This document shows, in pieces, positions 24,201 to 36,605 of a stretch of DNA of 64,000 nucleotides. The translations under genes were made by a program, and so were the position numbers. Location of the stretch: the NCBI GenBank assembly GCA_004352715.1, contig SCFE01000076.1:1-64000 (forward strand), read 5' to 3'. The first letter of the stretch is position 1. Each line of letters begins with the position of its first letter. Below the pieces are notes generated by a model, which saw nothing but the letters and a program-made list of their open reading frames with translations, ran no database searches and was not told the origin of the DNA. Source of the stretch: Hofstenia miamia (taxonomy: Eukaryota; Xenacoelomorpha; Acoela).

Positions 24201-25631
24201 TCTCCTCATTTTACAGTATTAATTGAAACATTTTGATTTTAAGTTTAATAAAAATATTTTCTTAAACATTTAGGAGGGGCACGTGTGCCCCTAATGTGGT
24301 TAACAACATTTGTGGTATTTTCAGAGTAGGCAATCTATTTGCTTTTTTTAGGTGAGGTGGCATTTGGAGCTTAGTAATTCTTCTTCTTCTTGTAACTGAA
24401 TAGAAATTTTAGGTTGTAGTTCATGGCTTCTGTAGAGAAGGCAGTAGCCAGTTGCATCTGTAATTTCAGTTGAAGTTTCAAGATTACTGAAGCTGTGATC
24501 AATGTAGCATGCTGATAGGTATGTGTAGAGTTCCATGTTTTTGTAATAGATACTGTGGTTGCTGCAGTTTTCAATGTAAGAATGAGTGATGTGTTGAATG
24601 AATTTGCAATTAGTTTCCATAGATATGGATGATTTGGTATCTGAGTATGATTTGCATGGCTTTTGGAGGTTGTGCCCAACATGTGTTAATCAGTGTTGTA
24701 GTGAAAAATGTTGATATATTTTGTGTCCACCACGTTTACTTTGTATGTAGATGGCTGAGAGTTTTCCAAGGGGATTTTCAAATGAATTTAGTTATAGATG
24801 AAGATTCTAAAATCCTTTTTAGTTGTTTACTAAAAGTACCATTAGAATGCAATTTTACAACAACTTTTTGGCAGTCATTTGAGGTATTACTAAATTCATT
24901 GTTGAATATTTTGGCATTGCCATGCCAACAGTATTTGAAATACTACCAATTTTTAACGAAAATTCTGATTTTTTGAAAATTCATTTAAATTTTCCCACAA
25001 CCAAGTTTCAGATAATGAGCAGTGATTTTTCAAGATTCCATGAGATTCTGTTACTACTCGCATAAATTTTTCTAATCAACAGAACATTTTACATCACTTT
25101 AGCTCTTATTTATACCTATGCCGAATAAAGGAGAAACTTCAGCATTCTATGTGAGCATTATTTTCTCAAAACTATGATCAACTAAAAATTTGATGATTTG
25201 TTATTTTGAATATTTATACATTGTCCGTGGAGCCATGTTGCTATTGTTTAAAGAAAATATTGTAAAAGGTTTCTGCAAAATACATTAAAAATACTCTAAT
25301 AAAATTAGCTACTAAAATTGTTACCATGTGTATATATTACATTGACATATGCCTAAAAGTAATTTATTGTGCACAATTAAATATATTTCTGGCAACAGAT
25401 AGTCCAGAAGAAATGTTATTTTACAGTTTAGAAAATCGCCAGACCATTTCACAGATCTATCTATGCTACTGGTTGTACATACGAATATATAAATGTGAAT
25501 ATTTAGCACTATTTTCAAAGTTAATAATTATTTTCTAACAATCATATTTTTTTCAAAATGCGCGAACACTGAAAACAAATCGCTCTAATATACATAATAG
25601 CACACAGCAAAGGCATGTATTTCCAATTGAC
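24200..25631. other. Downstream flank of the RING/B-box gene, no gene recognised
   Basis: Frames of about 90-115 codons exist on both strands at 24348-24976 but show no family resemblance or splice context. A near-palindrome AGGGGCAC-GT-GTGCCCCT lies at about 24271-24290. Confidence 0.4.
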
Positions 25632-27029
25632 TTAATCCAAGGCTAGTATCTTTTCATGTGATAGTAGTATGAGCATGTTACCAATGTATAGGCCATCAAT
25701 GACATTAAAATCTTGAATATTTATTGATGCGCAGGTATTGCCAGTTCGGTCAAGTAATTCCACTTTAGAATTGCCTGCAAAACCAACTACGTATGCTTCA
25801 ATCTTCATTGCTTGACATAGGAAGTTAGAACTTATATTATGTTGAAAAACTGATCCTAAAAACATTAATGGGGTAGCCGAATTATCAAAATCAAACGAGT
25901 AAAATTTCAGACTATCAGATTCATTTCGTAAGCAGCAAACTTTGGCATTAATTGTACATGAGATTTTACCGGTGCTTAGATAATTGAATCGGTACTCGGC
26001 ATGGTTGCCATCCATTCGTAAAATCCGCTTTTTTTCCAAAATAAAATAAGTGTAGTTGTTAGAATTCATGTCAACGATTGCATCTGAATAATTTTCAGTT
26101 TCAATCTCACCTGAACCAGAAATATTCATTATGAGTTGTAAATTTTCCTTTATATTGGAATAATATATCATGTACTTACCTTTATAGAAACAGCCCAAAA
26201 TTTTATCAATCTTGCTTATGACGTGAAATGGAATTTTTTTCATGATTTTGAAATCAACTAAAGAAATTTCCTTTATAAATAGATTGTTTCTTTCTAGCCC
26301 AACAACAGCAAATTTTAAGTGATTTACCTTTATTAAGAAATACCTAAAGTCATAACCATCATGGATTGTTTTGGAATTCTTTATGAGGGGGAACTCCATC
26401 TTTAGAACATCGAACTTGCTTGTATTCTGTGCATCTTGATGCGCTTTATCTAATGGACTTTTTGGAACTGAAGACTCTCTTGATATATGCTTAGCATTTC
26501 CAGAGTATGATGCTGCATTTCCTGAATCCCTTTCACAAGCGTGCCTGTCTTTCAATGCTGAAGAAGCCGTGGGTTTCGTTATTGATTCACTAATAAATTT
26601 GACATGATTTTGCAACTCATCATTAAATGAAATATATTCTTTTCTCCTAACATCAATCGTTGACTGATTGTATGATAATTTTAAGTTTCCCTTTTGATTT
26701 CTATCCATTATTCGGTCGCAAAATAAATAATCAGATTGCGTTAGAACTTCTGCCTTTGCTATTTTTCTAATCAAATTATTAATCGATAATTTTTTATTAT
26801 TGAATTCTAAGCATAGTGCATCATCGGCTAAGGACGTCTTTAGATCTTCAAGGATTTCAATGGTTCTCTCTATTTTTTCAAATACTGGCATTCTGCATTT
26901 GACTGTATTTTCATTTTTTAAGTCTTCCAAAATTTCTACGTATTTCTTTGATTTTGTATCTGATTTGTGTTTCACCAAACAAAGTGAACAGAAATGAAGA
27001 TCGCAATGATCACATGTTAACAATTCATC
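25632..27029 (-). other. Exon 2 of the RING/B-box gene
   Basis: 466 codons including the stop, starting DELLTCDHCDLHFC after the acceptor. It holds the second half of the B-box, the helical region and the strand-rich C-terminal domain. It is uninterrupted, which argues for a functional gene. Confidence 0.75.
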
Positions 27030-29523
27030 CTAGAAAAGAAACAGCTTAGTTAGCATTAAAATCAAGCTTAGTAAGATTTTTTTAAAAATAGTTTTGACTA
27101 TGGATGCCCAAGTATTCTCAGAATTTTTTCTTAAAATACCAGCAATTACTCTAACAAAAAATGTAAAAACCTTTAAATAAAGAATTAATTTTGAACCTTT
27201 AACCTTCTAATTGAAATAACAAAATGTGTTTCTTAAGGATAACTTATTTTCCTTCTCCAGTAATGGAAAATGTAAGAACAAATGCCTTATCAATGTAAGA
27301 TTCATTATAACATGCAATTTAACTACAGTGACTTAGTTTTGAACAGTGAAAAATTTTTTGGCCCTGCTTCTTTTAGCTATGGCTGGTTAATTTTATTAGA
27401 AAATTTACTTCGGCAATTGAATTTTGGAGTCATTAACATCTCAATATATCATTTGAAGAGATTTAATTCAATTAAAAAAATAAATGACTTAAATAGCAAA
27501 TAGATATTCAATGCATTTCAACAAAATAAATCATTATTAAATAAGTAGCATCCATTTTAACGGTGAAAATGAAATCCCGTTAGTGCTTGACCAGCCCCAT
27601 ATGGACTGTAAATGTTTTTTAAAAAATTTTGCACATTTTTGTGTGTGTGTTTCAATTTTTTCATTTTAGCGTACTTGGTTTAGTTGGTTTTACTTTGACA
27701 TTAGCATGTGGGTGAATTTAGGTTAGGGGTGACAAACAACATGAATATTTCTCTATATATATTGTATGCATCGCAATTTTAAACACTGCCAAGTGCAAGT
27801 TGAATAATGCTTTTGAAGAACAAAATTGCTCATTTTTTTTAGTGAAGTCGGATTACTAAAAACACTTTATCCACTCTATAGCTAGACAACGTAGCTTTAA
27901 CATTGTATGGTAAAACCTGTTCCAGGAGTTTGCAGAGATTTTGCAATAGCATTCTCTTCTCTGCATCCAATCACTAATTATATAATAGGTGTATAAATAA
28001 GTTTGGATTAGGAAAGTTCTATTTATTAATTACTTTAAACAATTATTTCAAACAATTTAAAATGGCAACAATGTACAATTTAGTGGCAACCTTTTTAGTC
28101 ATATGGGATGACAAATGTTTAATGAATATACAGGGAAACAGTTTTTTTAAGATTTCAAAATCAATGTTAATCGTGTACACAATGAATAACTTAAGGTTAG
28201 TCCTTTCCTAATTTTGCAAAAATATACTATTTACAAATAATTTTCTTGATTGTTTCCAGAACCATATGCCTGAATTTATAATAAATATGAATTAGAATTT
28301 AGGAAGAATTTTAGGAAGCTTGAGATGTAAATCAGAGTATTAGTAATAAAAATAAGCAATATATGCTAATGTAGAAATTTTTATTTTTTTAATTATATGA
28401 GCGGTAATTTTCGCATATTTACACAGGCAAAAATGAGGAACAGTGGATTGCCACAAGGAGCTAATGAGTACTGAATTAATTAACACACTACTTAGTTACG
28501 AATTCATGTTGTTTCAGAAAGATCGCTAGAATAAAGATTGTCTCCAAGCAAGCTTTGAGGAATCGAGCTCGTGCTTCACTGCAACCTCTGCAAAATAGAG
28601 AAGTTATCGTTCCCTTTCATCATCTAGTGATTCATTAAGTTCTGTTTCATCAATCAGTGAGAATGATGATTTTCTGAATATTTTTCCTTTATCTGATTCT
28701 GAAGATTACCGTGAGGTGCATTATAAAATATTTTGTCTAGTTAATTTTACTAACATATTCAGCCATTCAAGAAACAGTTGTTGAACCTCACGCTTTCATT
28801 GATCATATTAAGTTTTGAAGGAAAATATTTCCCAAACAGCATTGAACAATCTGCTCATCATTTTGAAGGATGAAGAAGTGAATGTCTCCAGTGACGCTCG
28901 CACAATTCTAAGTGCTGATTTAAATTTTGTCTTAAATTTTACTGCATATTTTGTAATTCAAACAGAAATTTTGATGCAGTTATCAAAGTCACATTTCTTT
29001 TGCATAAATTTTTTTAATATAAACCTATGGTATAAAATTTTAGAATCTATACCAAGGTTCCTTGATAGCAATCGGTAGATTGTGGTAGGCATTATACATA
29101 TATATATATATATATATATATCTAGAAACTTTTAAAAAATAAAGATAAAAAATTTTTGCAACAATTTTATGTCAATATGTTCTATATTTATTTGATTGCA
29201 ATTAATTTTTCAGAGACTGTAATTGCATTTTAGTTTAATAATTTTAATAATAATGGGATTTTACTTACCTCATTATATTTGTAGCAAGAACTGCAAGTGC
29301 TGATAAGTAAATCAAGAATCTTTCTGCATTTTTCTACCTTTTCTGCACGATTACCACATTTTCGGCATGTTACAAATTTTAAATGTGATTTCCATTGTTT
29401 AATACATTCTAAGCATAGAACGTATTTGCAGCGACAACTTAAAGTGCAAGGTAAATGTTTAACTGTAGTGTATCTGTTGGAACACACTGGACACATGGGT
29501 ATTGCTTGATTAGCTACAGCCAT
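25632..29523 (-). CDS. RING/B-box (TRIM-like) protein, two recognised exons
   Basis: Exon 1 (29269-29523 from ATG) ends in a phase-0 GTAAGT donor. Exon 2 (25632-27029) follows a TTTTCTAG acceptor and runs to the stop, giving about 550 residues. RING ligands are C11, C14, C30, C32, C37, C40, C53 and C56, an all-cysteine variant of C3HC4. A B-box-like cluster spans the junction: C77, C80, C91, C94, C99, C102, H106. Residues ~108-170 are helical and Lys/Glu-rich, fitting a coiled coil. Residues ~290-550 alternate short hydrophobic strands, suggesting a beta-propeller-like C-terminal domain. An AG acceptor (CTTAG) also precedes the ATG by two bases, in the same position as in the 61.7-kb RING exon, so an upstream exon may exist. 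Likely a cytoplasmic E3 ubiquitin ligase; substrate unknown. Confidence 0.75.
27030..29268 (-). other. Intron of the RING/B-box gene
   Basis: Bounded by GTAAGT (29263-29268, minus) and TTTTCTAG. It contains an opposite-strand transposon-associated remnant at 28590-28930 and a (TA)n run at 29097-29121. Confidence 0.65.
28590..28930 (+). pseudogene. Remnant of a transposon-associated protein (LL-x-L/DARTLL motif)
   Basis: A Ser-rich acidic string (LSSSSDSLSSVSSISENDD) near 28620 is followed, after an apparent intron, by ISQTALNNLLIILKDEE and SSDARTILSA at 28827-28920. The pairing resembles an N-terminal motif of uncharacterised transposon-linked proteins common in invertebrate genomes (TxxALNxLLxIL...DARTLL). 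Nothing of the rest was found. It lies in antisense inside an intron. Confidence 0.3.
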
Positions 29524-29525
29524 TT

Positions 29526-30740
29526 CTAAGAAATTTCAGATAATGTAATATGAAGAGAATGCGTGCCAACTCAATGCGTGTGAGAGACTGCTGATAACTG
29601 AATTGCAACGTAATTTCACTTTAAATTGTTTAAATGAGTGCTTGTATTATTTTGCAATCAGAAAAGACACAAAGTAGTCTGCAGGAATCTCAGTGAACAC
29701 AGATCCTGATAAAGTCACATTCAAGACTACGATTTTAATGTAAAAATTTTCATTGTAAAAATTTTAAAGCAATGTGAAAAATCTTAATAATTCAAGGTAA
29801 AGCATTTGAAAGCAACAGAAATGGACATGGGCTGAAAATTTAGGCACTTGCCCAACCCACCCAAGGAAACCTTAGATAAATTTAAATTAATGGAAGTTTG
29901 GCCCATTTAATGATCCCTTAGGAAAAAACTCTATAATTTTCCGTTTGTTGATTAGTTGGTTATTTTGATGGGAGGGGGGGGGGCAAGTACATTTATTAGC
30001 AAACATACTAACTAATTTGAGAGGACTTTTACTTTTACTGTTTAAATAATAAAATACCCAATGCGCTATTGATATGCTAAGAACCTATAATAAATTCAAC
30101 AAGCTGAAATTGAAAAATTTGAATTTTTGGAAAGCATAGACCTATTATAATGATGTAAAATTTTAAGATGTACATTTTATGTTTCAGCACACTGCTTAGC
30201 TAGCCATATTTCATTTTTTATTTAAGTTGATTTGCGTGCGCTATTGAGTAATAGTATGATAGTTTTAATTTTTCTTCAACTATTGCAAGTAAACTTATGA
30301 ATCTTTGCTAGTTTCGAACGTACTACTTGCTATAAATTATCAATACTCGCAAAGATTAATCTGATATTTATTTAAATTTCTACATTTTGTTATTCATAGA
30401 TAGTTTGAACTTTGGGAATAAAAAACAATTGTTCAACTAAGAACTTAATGAAAAAATTATGACATCGATTGACTCTCATTACAGTAACGCTCAAATAAAA
30501 AAACATAAAACAAAACAAGTTTTTAGTTTTACATGATAACCATAATTGTACAAATCTGGTAGAACGAGAATTATTTTATATTTAAAATTTAAAATATGTT
30601 TTTTTTAAATGCAAAAACTATTCATTGCACTTAAACTTTAGCGATTAAATTGTAGCTTTATTTTGAAGTCACATAATATTCATGAATAAATTATTTTGAA
30701 ATTCATTAAATTTATACGTTATAATTTAGATGGAATTGCC
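29526..30740. other. Upstream flank of the RING/B-box gene
   Basis: No CARD-like exon was found here on the minus strand. A short poly-G run lies near 29971-29982. Nothing else was recognised. Confidence 0.4.
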
Positions 30741-30744
30741 AATT

Positions 30745-30943
30745 TCAAAATAGTATCAAGAACAAAGAATTAAGATAAGGCCAAGGAAACTTTGCGCCCG
30801 AATCAACATTGGAAAGGTCAATTAAAGTAGTACCAACTAGGTCTGTCTTAGGATCACATATATGCGCCATCCAAAAAGTTTTTTCAATATTTTCGCTTGC
30901 TTGATCAATGTTGGACATGACTAAAATTTCTAATAAGAATCCT
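30745..30943 (-). other. Possible terminal exon (about 57 codons), unidentified
   Basis: A strong pyrimidine tract and ACAAG acceptor (about 30944-30965, minus) precede a frame with balanced composition. It contains MSNIDQASENIEKTFW and ending LNSLFLILF. No family was recognised, and it could be chance. Confidence 0.2.
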
Positions 30944-30972
30944 GAATTCAATCTTGTAAAAAAAAAACTAAA

Positions 30973-32058
30973 ATCAATGTATGAAAATGTAAATTTTACA
31001 CATTGCTTACAATTTAACAGCATTGCCTGCATTTGGGTAGAATTGCTTTTAATGTTGCATTAGTCGATCCAGGTTTCTTAAAAGTTCGGAACACTTCGTC
31101 GTCTTATTTGTTGCAAGAAATGCATCGCTTGCTATATTACCATTCTTTACATCATTTATCAACTACAACAGGCAAAATTGTATTACAAATGAAGTTGCAC
31201 TACTTGTTGAGCTTGTCGAATGTTGTACTTATTAACTATTTTCATATATGTTTCTCAAATGGAAACATTACAAATTTAATAAGTATTTTTAAATATTTGC
31301 AAAGTTTTGCTATAGATATTTAACAGACATTTGTATTTGCAAAACTTTCCACGTTTGGCAAATTTGAGTTTACAGGGAAATAATTATCTATAATAAACGA
31401 ATTACTCAGTAAAAACATACCAGAGACGATCAAATTAGTTCAATAATAACCCAAATATCAATCGATTTTACGGTGAAATTGATGTTTGCAACGGCTGTAA
31501 TGAACGGAGATGTTTCTAAGAAATTTTTAATACATTATGTTGTGTGCTTTCGAGGAAATAATTCGTCTAATGGAACACTATGGACGGTTTATTCTCTAAA
31601 CCACTATTTCATACAAAATGGTAGACGATATTTGCTTAATAAATTTAGAAAATATTAATCTTTTGTTGCCAGTTTTCGCTTATTTTGGAATATTCCTAGA
31701 CACAGACACTAAATTCAATTTTCAAATGAAAAATGATAAATTGGCTTATGCAAGTGATGCTTAGTGAGTTAAAAAGGATTTACCAAGTGCAACATACACT
31801 GAATCAAATATAAAAAAATATTTCTAAAAATATATTAAACTGTCTATGTGCATGACTTGTTTAATTTAAAGTCGCTTTAAGCACTAATTCTCTCAAGGTT
31901 TACGTCAAATACACACCAAAGCTGAACAAAAATTCATTTTGATTTTTGCTTATTTCATCGTAGAAACAGTAATGAAAATGAAAGTGCATGAGGTTTCTGA
32001 ATGGAAAAGATTCGACATAGACCTCTAATCTTTAATTAGCGCTTTAGATATCCACCTT
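30973..32058 (+). repeat. 1.09-kb duplicated segment, copy A (inverse copy at 48340-49427)
   Basis: Nearly identical to the reverse complement of 48340-49427, and it contains an identical 61-codon frame (31473-31658). Part of copy A (31021-31250) matches a 70-codon frame that is open in copy B, but here it has two nonsense changes. The right end joins the foldback-like element. Confidence 0.85.
31473..31658 (+). CDS. 61-codon frame shared identically by both duplicated segments; function unknown
   Basis: The translation starts MKLMFATAVMNGDVSKKF and ends NKFRKY. The copy at 48742-48927 encodes the same 61 residues, with two nucleotide differences in this stretch, both synonymous. Flanking non-coding DNA is about as similar, so selection is not proven. 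There is no signal peptide, zinc ligands or known domain. It may be an exon, or a chance frame in a recent duplication. Confidence 0.25.
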   Translation: MKLMFATAVMNGDVSKKFLIHYVVCFRGNNSSNGTLWTVYSLNHYFIQNGRRYLLNKFRKY

Positions 32059-33132
32059 CTATTATATTATCTGTCTTACTGAAACTAGGCTCGATGACTC
32101 TTCCCCTAATTTATCATTATTTTATTTTCCCAACTCCACTGTTGTGGCTACCCAGGTTAATCAAAAGTGGAAAATCTTGATAAGTTCTTGGAAATTTCTT
32201 AGATTTTTCTTTGAAAAAACTTGCAAGAACTTGGCAAGAAATTTCCAAGAAATTCCAAGAATCTTGAAAGAAATTTTCAAGAAACCCAAGAATCAGGAAA
32301 AATCTTGAAAAGTTCTTGGATGTTTCTTAAATATTCTTGGAAAAAAACTTGCAAGAACTTGGCAAGAAATTTTTAAGATTTTGTGAGAATCTTGAAATTT
32401 GTAAGAAATTCTAAAAAGTATAGAAAATCCTCAAATGTTATTGGAAGTTTCTTAAATTTTTCGTTGAGTAAACTTGAAATTTGGCAAGAAATTTCCAAGA
32501 AATTCCAATAGTCCTACATAAAAATGCAAGAAATTTTAAAAAGTCGCCAACAATCTAAAATGTAATTTTGAAGCAATGTACAGAAGAAATGCGTAACATA
32601 ATCATGATTATATTTAAAGTTATTTGTTGTCACATAGAAAAGACAAATATATATGTTACTAAATGTTAATAAGATTTTAAAAATCGACTCTTTTAAGGTC
32701 ATATATTCATATTTCATATATTTCAATTGTTTGAGTCTGTTTTTCCACAACGTAGCTTCCATCCATATTTGCGGAATTTATCCACATCTTGCAAAAACCG
32801 CTCCTAAAATAAGAAAATTATATATGTATAAAAAGAAGGTATTTCATTCATTCAAAATTTAATTAATTATAACAGAATTTTCATAATTTCTCTTTCCAAT
32901 AAAAGATCTAATAGTTTTACTTTAATCTTGGAATGGTTAAAAATGAGAATGCCCAAACCATCAAGATCAAGAACATATTGTCCTAGTGAGTTTTCACGAG
33001 ATCGTTCTACGGATTTACAATTTCTTTACCCAATAATCAGGAAATTAATTGAATATCTGAAAACAAAATAAATAATTTGTTTCAACTTCAGTTTTTATTC
33101 TTATTGAATGCAATTTTGAGACTCAATTTCAG

Positions 33133-33409
33133 ATATATATATATATATATATATCTCACAGCTGAGAGTGGGCCAAGATTTTACTAAAATTGGTACCCAT
33201 GGGGCAAAAGTAGGACGAAAACGCTTTTCATTTAAGAAAATTTGAAGTAAGAGATTGGAAATTTTAGAGATCGTAAAAGTATTTTCTTACATCAATGTTA
33301 TTTAAAAATTTTTTATTTCTTGGAAATTTATTCGCATTTTGAAAAACAGATTACCATGCATTTTAGCTCTTGGTAAAATTTAATTATATATATATATATA
33401 TATATATTA
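33133..33409. repeat. Two (TA)n microsatellites (33133-33153, 33384-33409)
   Basis: Short pure TA runs within the foldback-like element. Confidence 0.85.
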
Positions 33410-33871
33410 GGATGAGGTATTTATGAGACCCTTAACCCCCTCCTCGGAAAAGGTTCATAGTTACCCATACCATTAAATATCTTATCCATACCCGCCCGAA
33501 TCCCTGTTCACTTTTAAGAACTATTGTAATAATAATTCTAAACTATTGATGTATGGATAAGCTAATTTTGCTAAAGCTGCCTGCCCATCTTATTTAAGTT
33601 CATATTTGTACCCACCTGATACCTGTATATAGAATGGCAGTTAGTGATGTGCGGCTACGCTAATTTCCATTGCGCAAATTTTATGCTTTAAATACGATTT
33701 TTTTTAAAATAAATTGTAAATATAATGTTGAAAAAATTATCAACTAATAAACTTGAATTATGTCTGAAATTTTATTGCAAATTCTTCAGTTATTTTATAG
33801 CAGCAATAAAAATTCACATTTACAGCTAAGAAAATATTTTTTGCCGATTGGGCTGCATTAATAAAGGAGAA

Positions 33872-34245
33872 TTTTAAATTATTTAAAAACTAAAGTTTTA
33901 AATTATTTAAAAACTAAAGTTTTCAGTTCCTTAATTGATTTGAGTTTCATACTAAATAATAAATGTGACGTATAACAAAGCTCTAATAACTCACATTTGA
34001 ACTTTGATGGTCAGTGTTAGATCTTCTAAATAAATTCACACTTCGCAAATTTAGAACTTTCCACCTCACATTCCAAACAGCTTTCCACCTCACATTCCAA
34101 ACAGCTTTATGTATTTGTAAGAAAATTAACTAGTGACCAATTCTGAACTGCTGAAAGTTTTCATTATGCACCATAGCCTTTATTCACTTTTCTATAATGC
34201 AAAACTTCATAACTACGAAATTGCAAAACTTCATAACTACGAAAT
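33872..34245. repeat. Three separate exact 24-bp tandem duplications
   Basis: Exact two-copy repeats occur at 33872-33919, 34057-34104 and 34198-34245. Each unit is 24 bp, and their sequences are unrelated to one another. Confidence 0.9.
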
Positions 34246-35084
34246 TTTGATCTGCACGAACATTTCAATGCAATTGGAATTTACGAAATGGCGGAAATTT
34301 TAGAGAACATCATGCAAAATGATTTTCAGCTCAACAACATGTATGCAATTCCACCATTCTCTATCGGATTCTTTAAAAAATTCTAATGCATAATACTTTT
34401 AATTTCATTTTAAATAAACACATATAAATTTTTTATTGCCCTTTTCTCAACACTATTTTGATTTAAATAAACTATAATATTTATTAGCTTATTATTTATT
34501 CTTTGTCCAATTTACATGAGTTTCAAAACCATTCAATAATTACAACGTGAATGTTTTGTAATGCTTAAAAGAATCTTAAAGCTTACAAGAAACTATTAAT
34601 GACCTTACAAGTATTGCAATACTTGTGCTATATACGAAATATTAAGCAGTACTTGTAAGTTTCAATAGATATTATATTTTTATATATGCTGTAGAAATTT
34701 CATTTACCTGATAATGTGTTAGAAACTCTTATTTCTAATAATTTTTTTAAAAAACATTCAAGATTGTTGAAAAAAATTCCAAGAAAATATTTTTTCTTAA
34801 ACCCTTTCAGAAATATTCAAGAACTTTGAAAGGAATCCAAGAATAAATTTCTTATCAAATTTTTTTAAGAAACTTTCAAGATCTTTGCAAGAAATCCAAT
34901 AATATATTTCTTATCAAGTTCTTTTAAGAAACTTGGAAGATCTTTACAAGAAATCCAAGAATATATTTCTTATTAAGTTCTTTTAAAAAACTTGGAAGAT
35001 CTTTGCAAGAAATCCAAGATTCAAGATTTATTTAAGATCTTTCCAAGATTATCCAAGTTTTCAAACTAGGGAGTTGTCGAAAAC

Positions 35085-36084
35085 NNNNNNNNNNNNNNNN
35101 NNNNNNNNNNNNNNNNNNNNNNNNNNNNNNNNNNNNNNNNNNNNNNNNNNNNNNNNNNNNNNNNNNNNNNNNNNNNNNNNNNNNNNNNNNNNNNNNNNNN
35201 NNNNNNNNNNNNNNNNNNNNNNNNNNNNNNNNNNNNNNNNNNNNNNNNNNNNNNNNNNNNNNNNNNNNNNNNNNNNNNNNNNNNNNNNNNNNNNNNNNNN
35301 NNNNNNNNNNNNNNNNNNNNNNNNNNNNNNNNNNNNNNNNNNNNNNNNNNNNNNNNNNNNNNNNNNNNNNNNNNNNNNNNNNNNNNNNNNNNNNNNNNNN
35401 NNNNNNNNNNNNNNNNNNNNNNNNNNNNNNNNNNNNNNNNNNNNNNNNNNNNNNNNNNNNNNNNNNNNNNNNNNNNNNNNNNNNNNNNNNNNNNNNNNNN
35501 NNNNNNNNNNNNNNNNNNNNNNNNNNNNNNNNNNNNNNNNNNNNNNNNNNNNNNNNNNNNNNNNNNNNNNNNNNNNNNNNNNNNNNNNNNNNNNNNNNNN
35601 NNNNNNNNNNNNNNNNNNNNNNNNNNNNNNNNNNNNNNNNNNNNNNNNNNNNNNNNNNNNNNNNNNNNNNNNNNNNNNNNNNNNNNNNNNNNNNNNNNNN
35701 NNNNNNNNNNNNNNNNNNNNNNNNNNNNNNNNNNNNNNNNNNNNNNNNNNNNNNNNNNNNNNNNNNNNNNNNNNNNNNNNNNNNNNNNNNNNNNNNNNNN
35801 NNNNNNNNNNNNNNNNNNNNNNNNNNNNNNNNNNNNNNNNNNNNNNNNNNNNNNNNNNNNNNNNNNNNNNNNNNNNNNNNNNNNNNNNNNNNNNNNNNNN
35901 NNNNNNNNNNNNNNNNNNNNNNNNNNNNNNNNNNNNNNNNNNNNNNNNNNNNNNNNNNNNNNNNNNNNNNNNNNNNNNNNNNNNNNNNNNNNNNNNNNNN
36001 NNNNNNNNNNNNNNNNNNNNNNNNNNNNNNNNNNNNNNNNNNNNNNNNNNNNNNNNNNNNNNNNNNNNNNNNNNNNNNNNNNNN
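35085..36084. other. Assembly gap, exactly 1000 N
   Basis: A placeholder-sized gap that hides the outer end of terminal-repeat copy E and the end of the foldback-like element. Confidence 0.95.
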
Positions 36085-36219
36085 CGTATAATTGTTTGAA
36101 ACACCAACTTTATTTGTTTCTAAACAATTTTTATAATCTTTAAAAGTTAACCTTTCTTTCTCAACTTTTGTTATTCCTTTCAAAGTGTTTTTACTTGCAT
36201 CTGCTGAGTTGAAAAGACA

Positions 36220-36605
36220 AATTACACAATACAAATTGAGTTTAAGTCAGTTACATCCAGCCTTGAGGGTTGCACTGAGTTAGGACAGGGAACACATAAG
36301 TTACTTCATTGAGCTGAGAATTTCGGAAAAATCCACCAATGATGAAGACAACTACTTGTTAGGAGATTCAGGATCAGAGTCAGTCAGAGGCCTCATGAAA
36401 GAGCATCTACCAGGAGAACTGCAACATTTACTGCACACCTAAACAGTGTTTGATTATGATATAGTTCATCAAAATCAACTAAGTATATTAAAAGAATAAA
36501 GCAGTTAGTAAAAGTACATCCCTACCCACACTTAACACAGAATTACATTCAAAAGGAATTAGTCAACATGAGTTAGAGCTTGGTAGCAGATGCTATATAG
36601 CTCTT
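36220..36605 (+). repeat. Terminal-repeat family copy E (partial)
   Basis: The order GAGTTTAAGTC, ACACATAAGTTACTTCATTG, AGCTGAG, ATCCCTACCC and GGTAGCAGATGCTA matches units A and B at 40.5-42.58 kb in the same orientation. Its end lies 50 bp beyond the stop codon of the exonuclease-like pseudogene, as expected if it borders that element. Confidence 0.6.

Larger units (their letters stand above)
32110..35075. mobile_element. Foldback-like element with tandem-repeat termini
   Basis: Both ends consist of degenerate repeats of an AAGAAATTTCCAAG-type unit. On the left (32150-32560) it reads mainly TTCTTGGAAATTTCTT and its inverse. On the right (34760-35070) a ~61-bp unit recurs (AAGAAACTTGGAAGATCTTT, then AAGAAATCCAAGAATATATT). 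Long TIRs built of tandem repeats are the hallmark of foldback transposons. The interior has no recognised transposase. The right end is cut short by the gap at 35085. Confidence 0.5.

Noticed and set aside
24271-24290. AGGGGCAC-GT-GTGCCCCT near-palindrome as a regulatory site
   Set aside because: Contains CACGTG, but it sits between a transposon relic and non-coding DNA with no promoter context; more likely a decayed element end.
24348-24976. Overlapping 90-115-codon frames on both strands
   Set aside because: Low-complexity composition and no supporting homology or splice sites.
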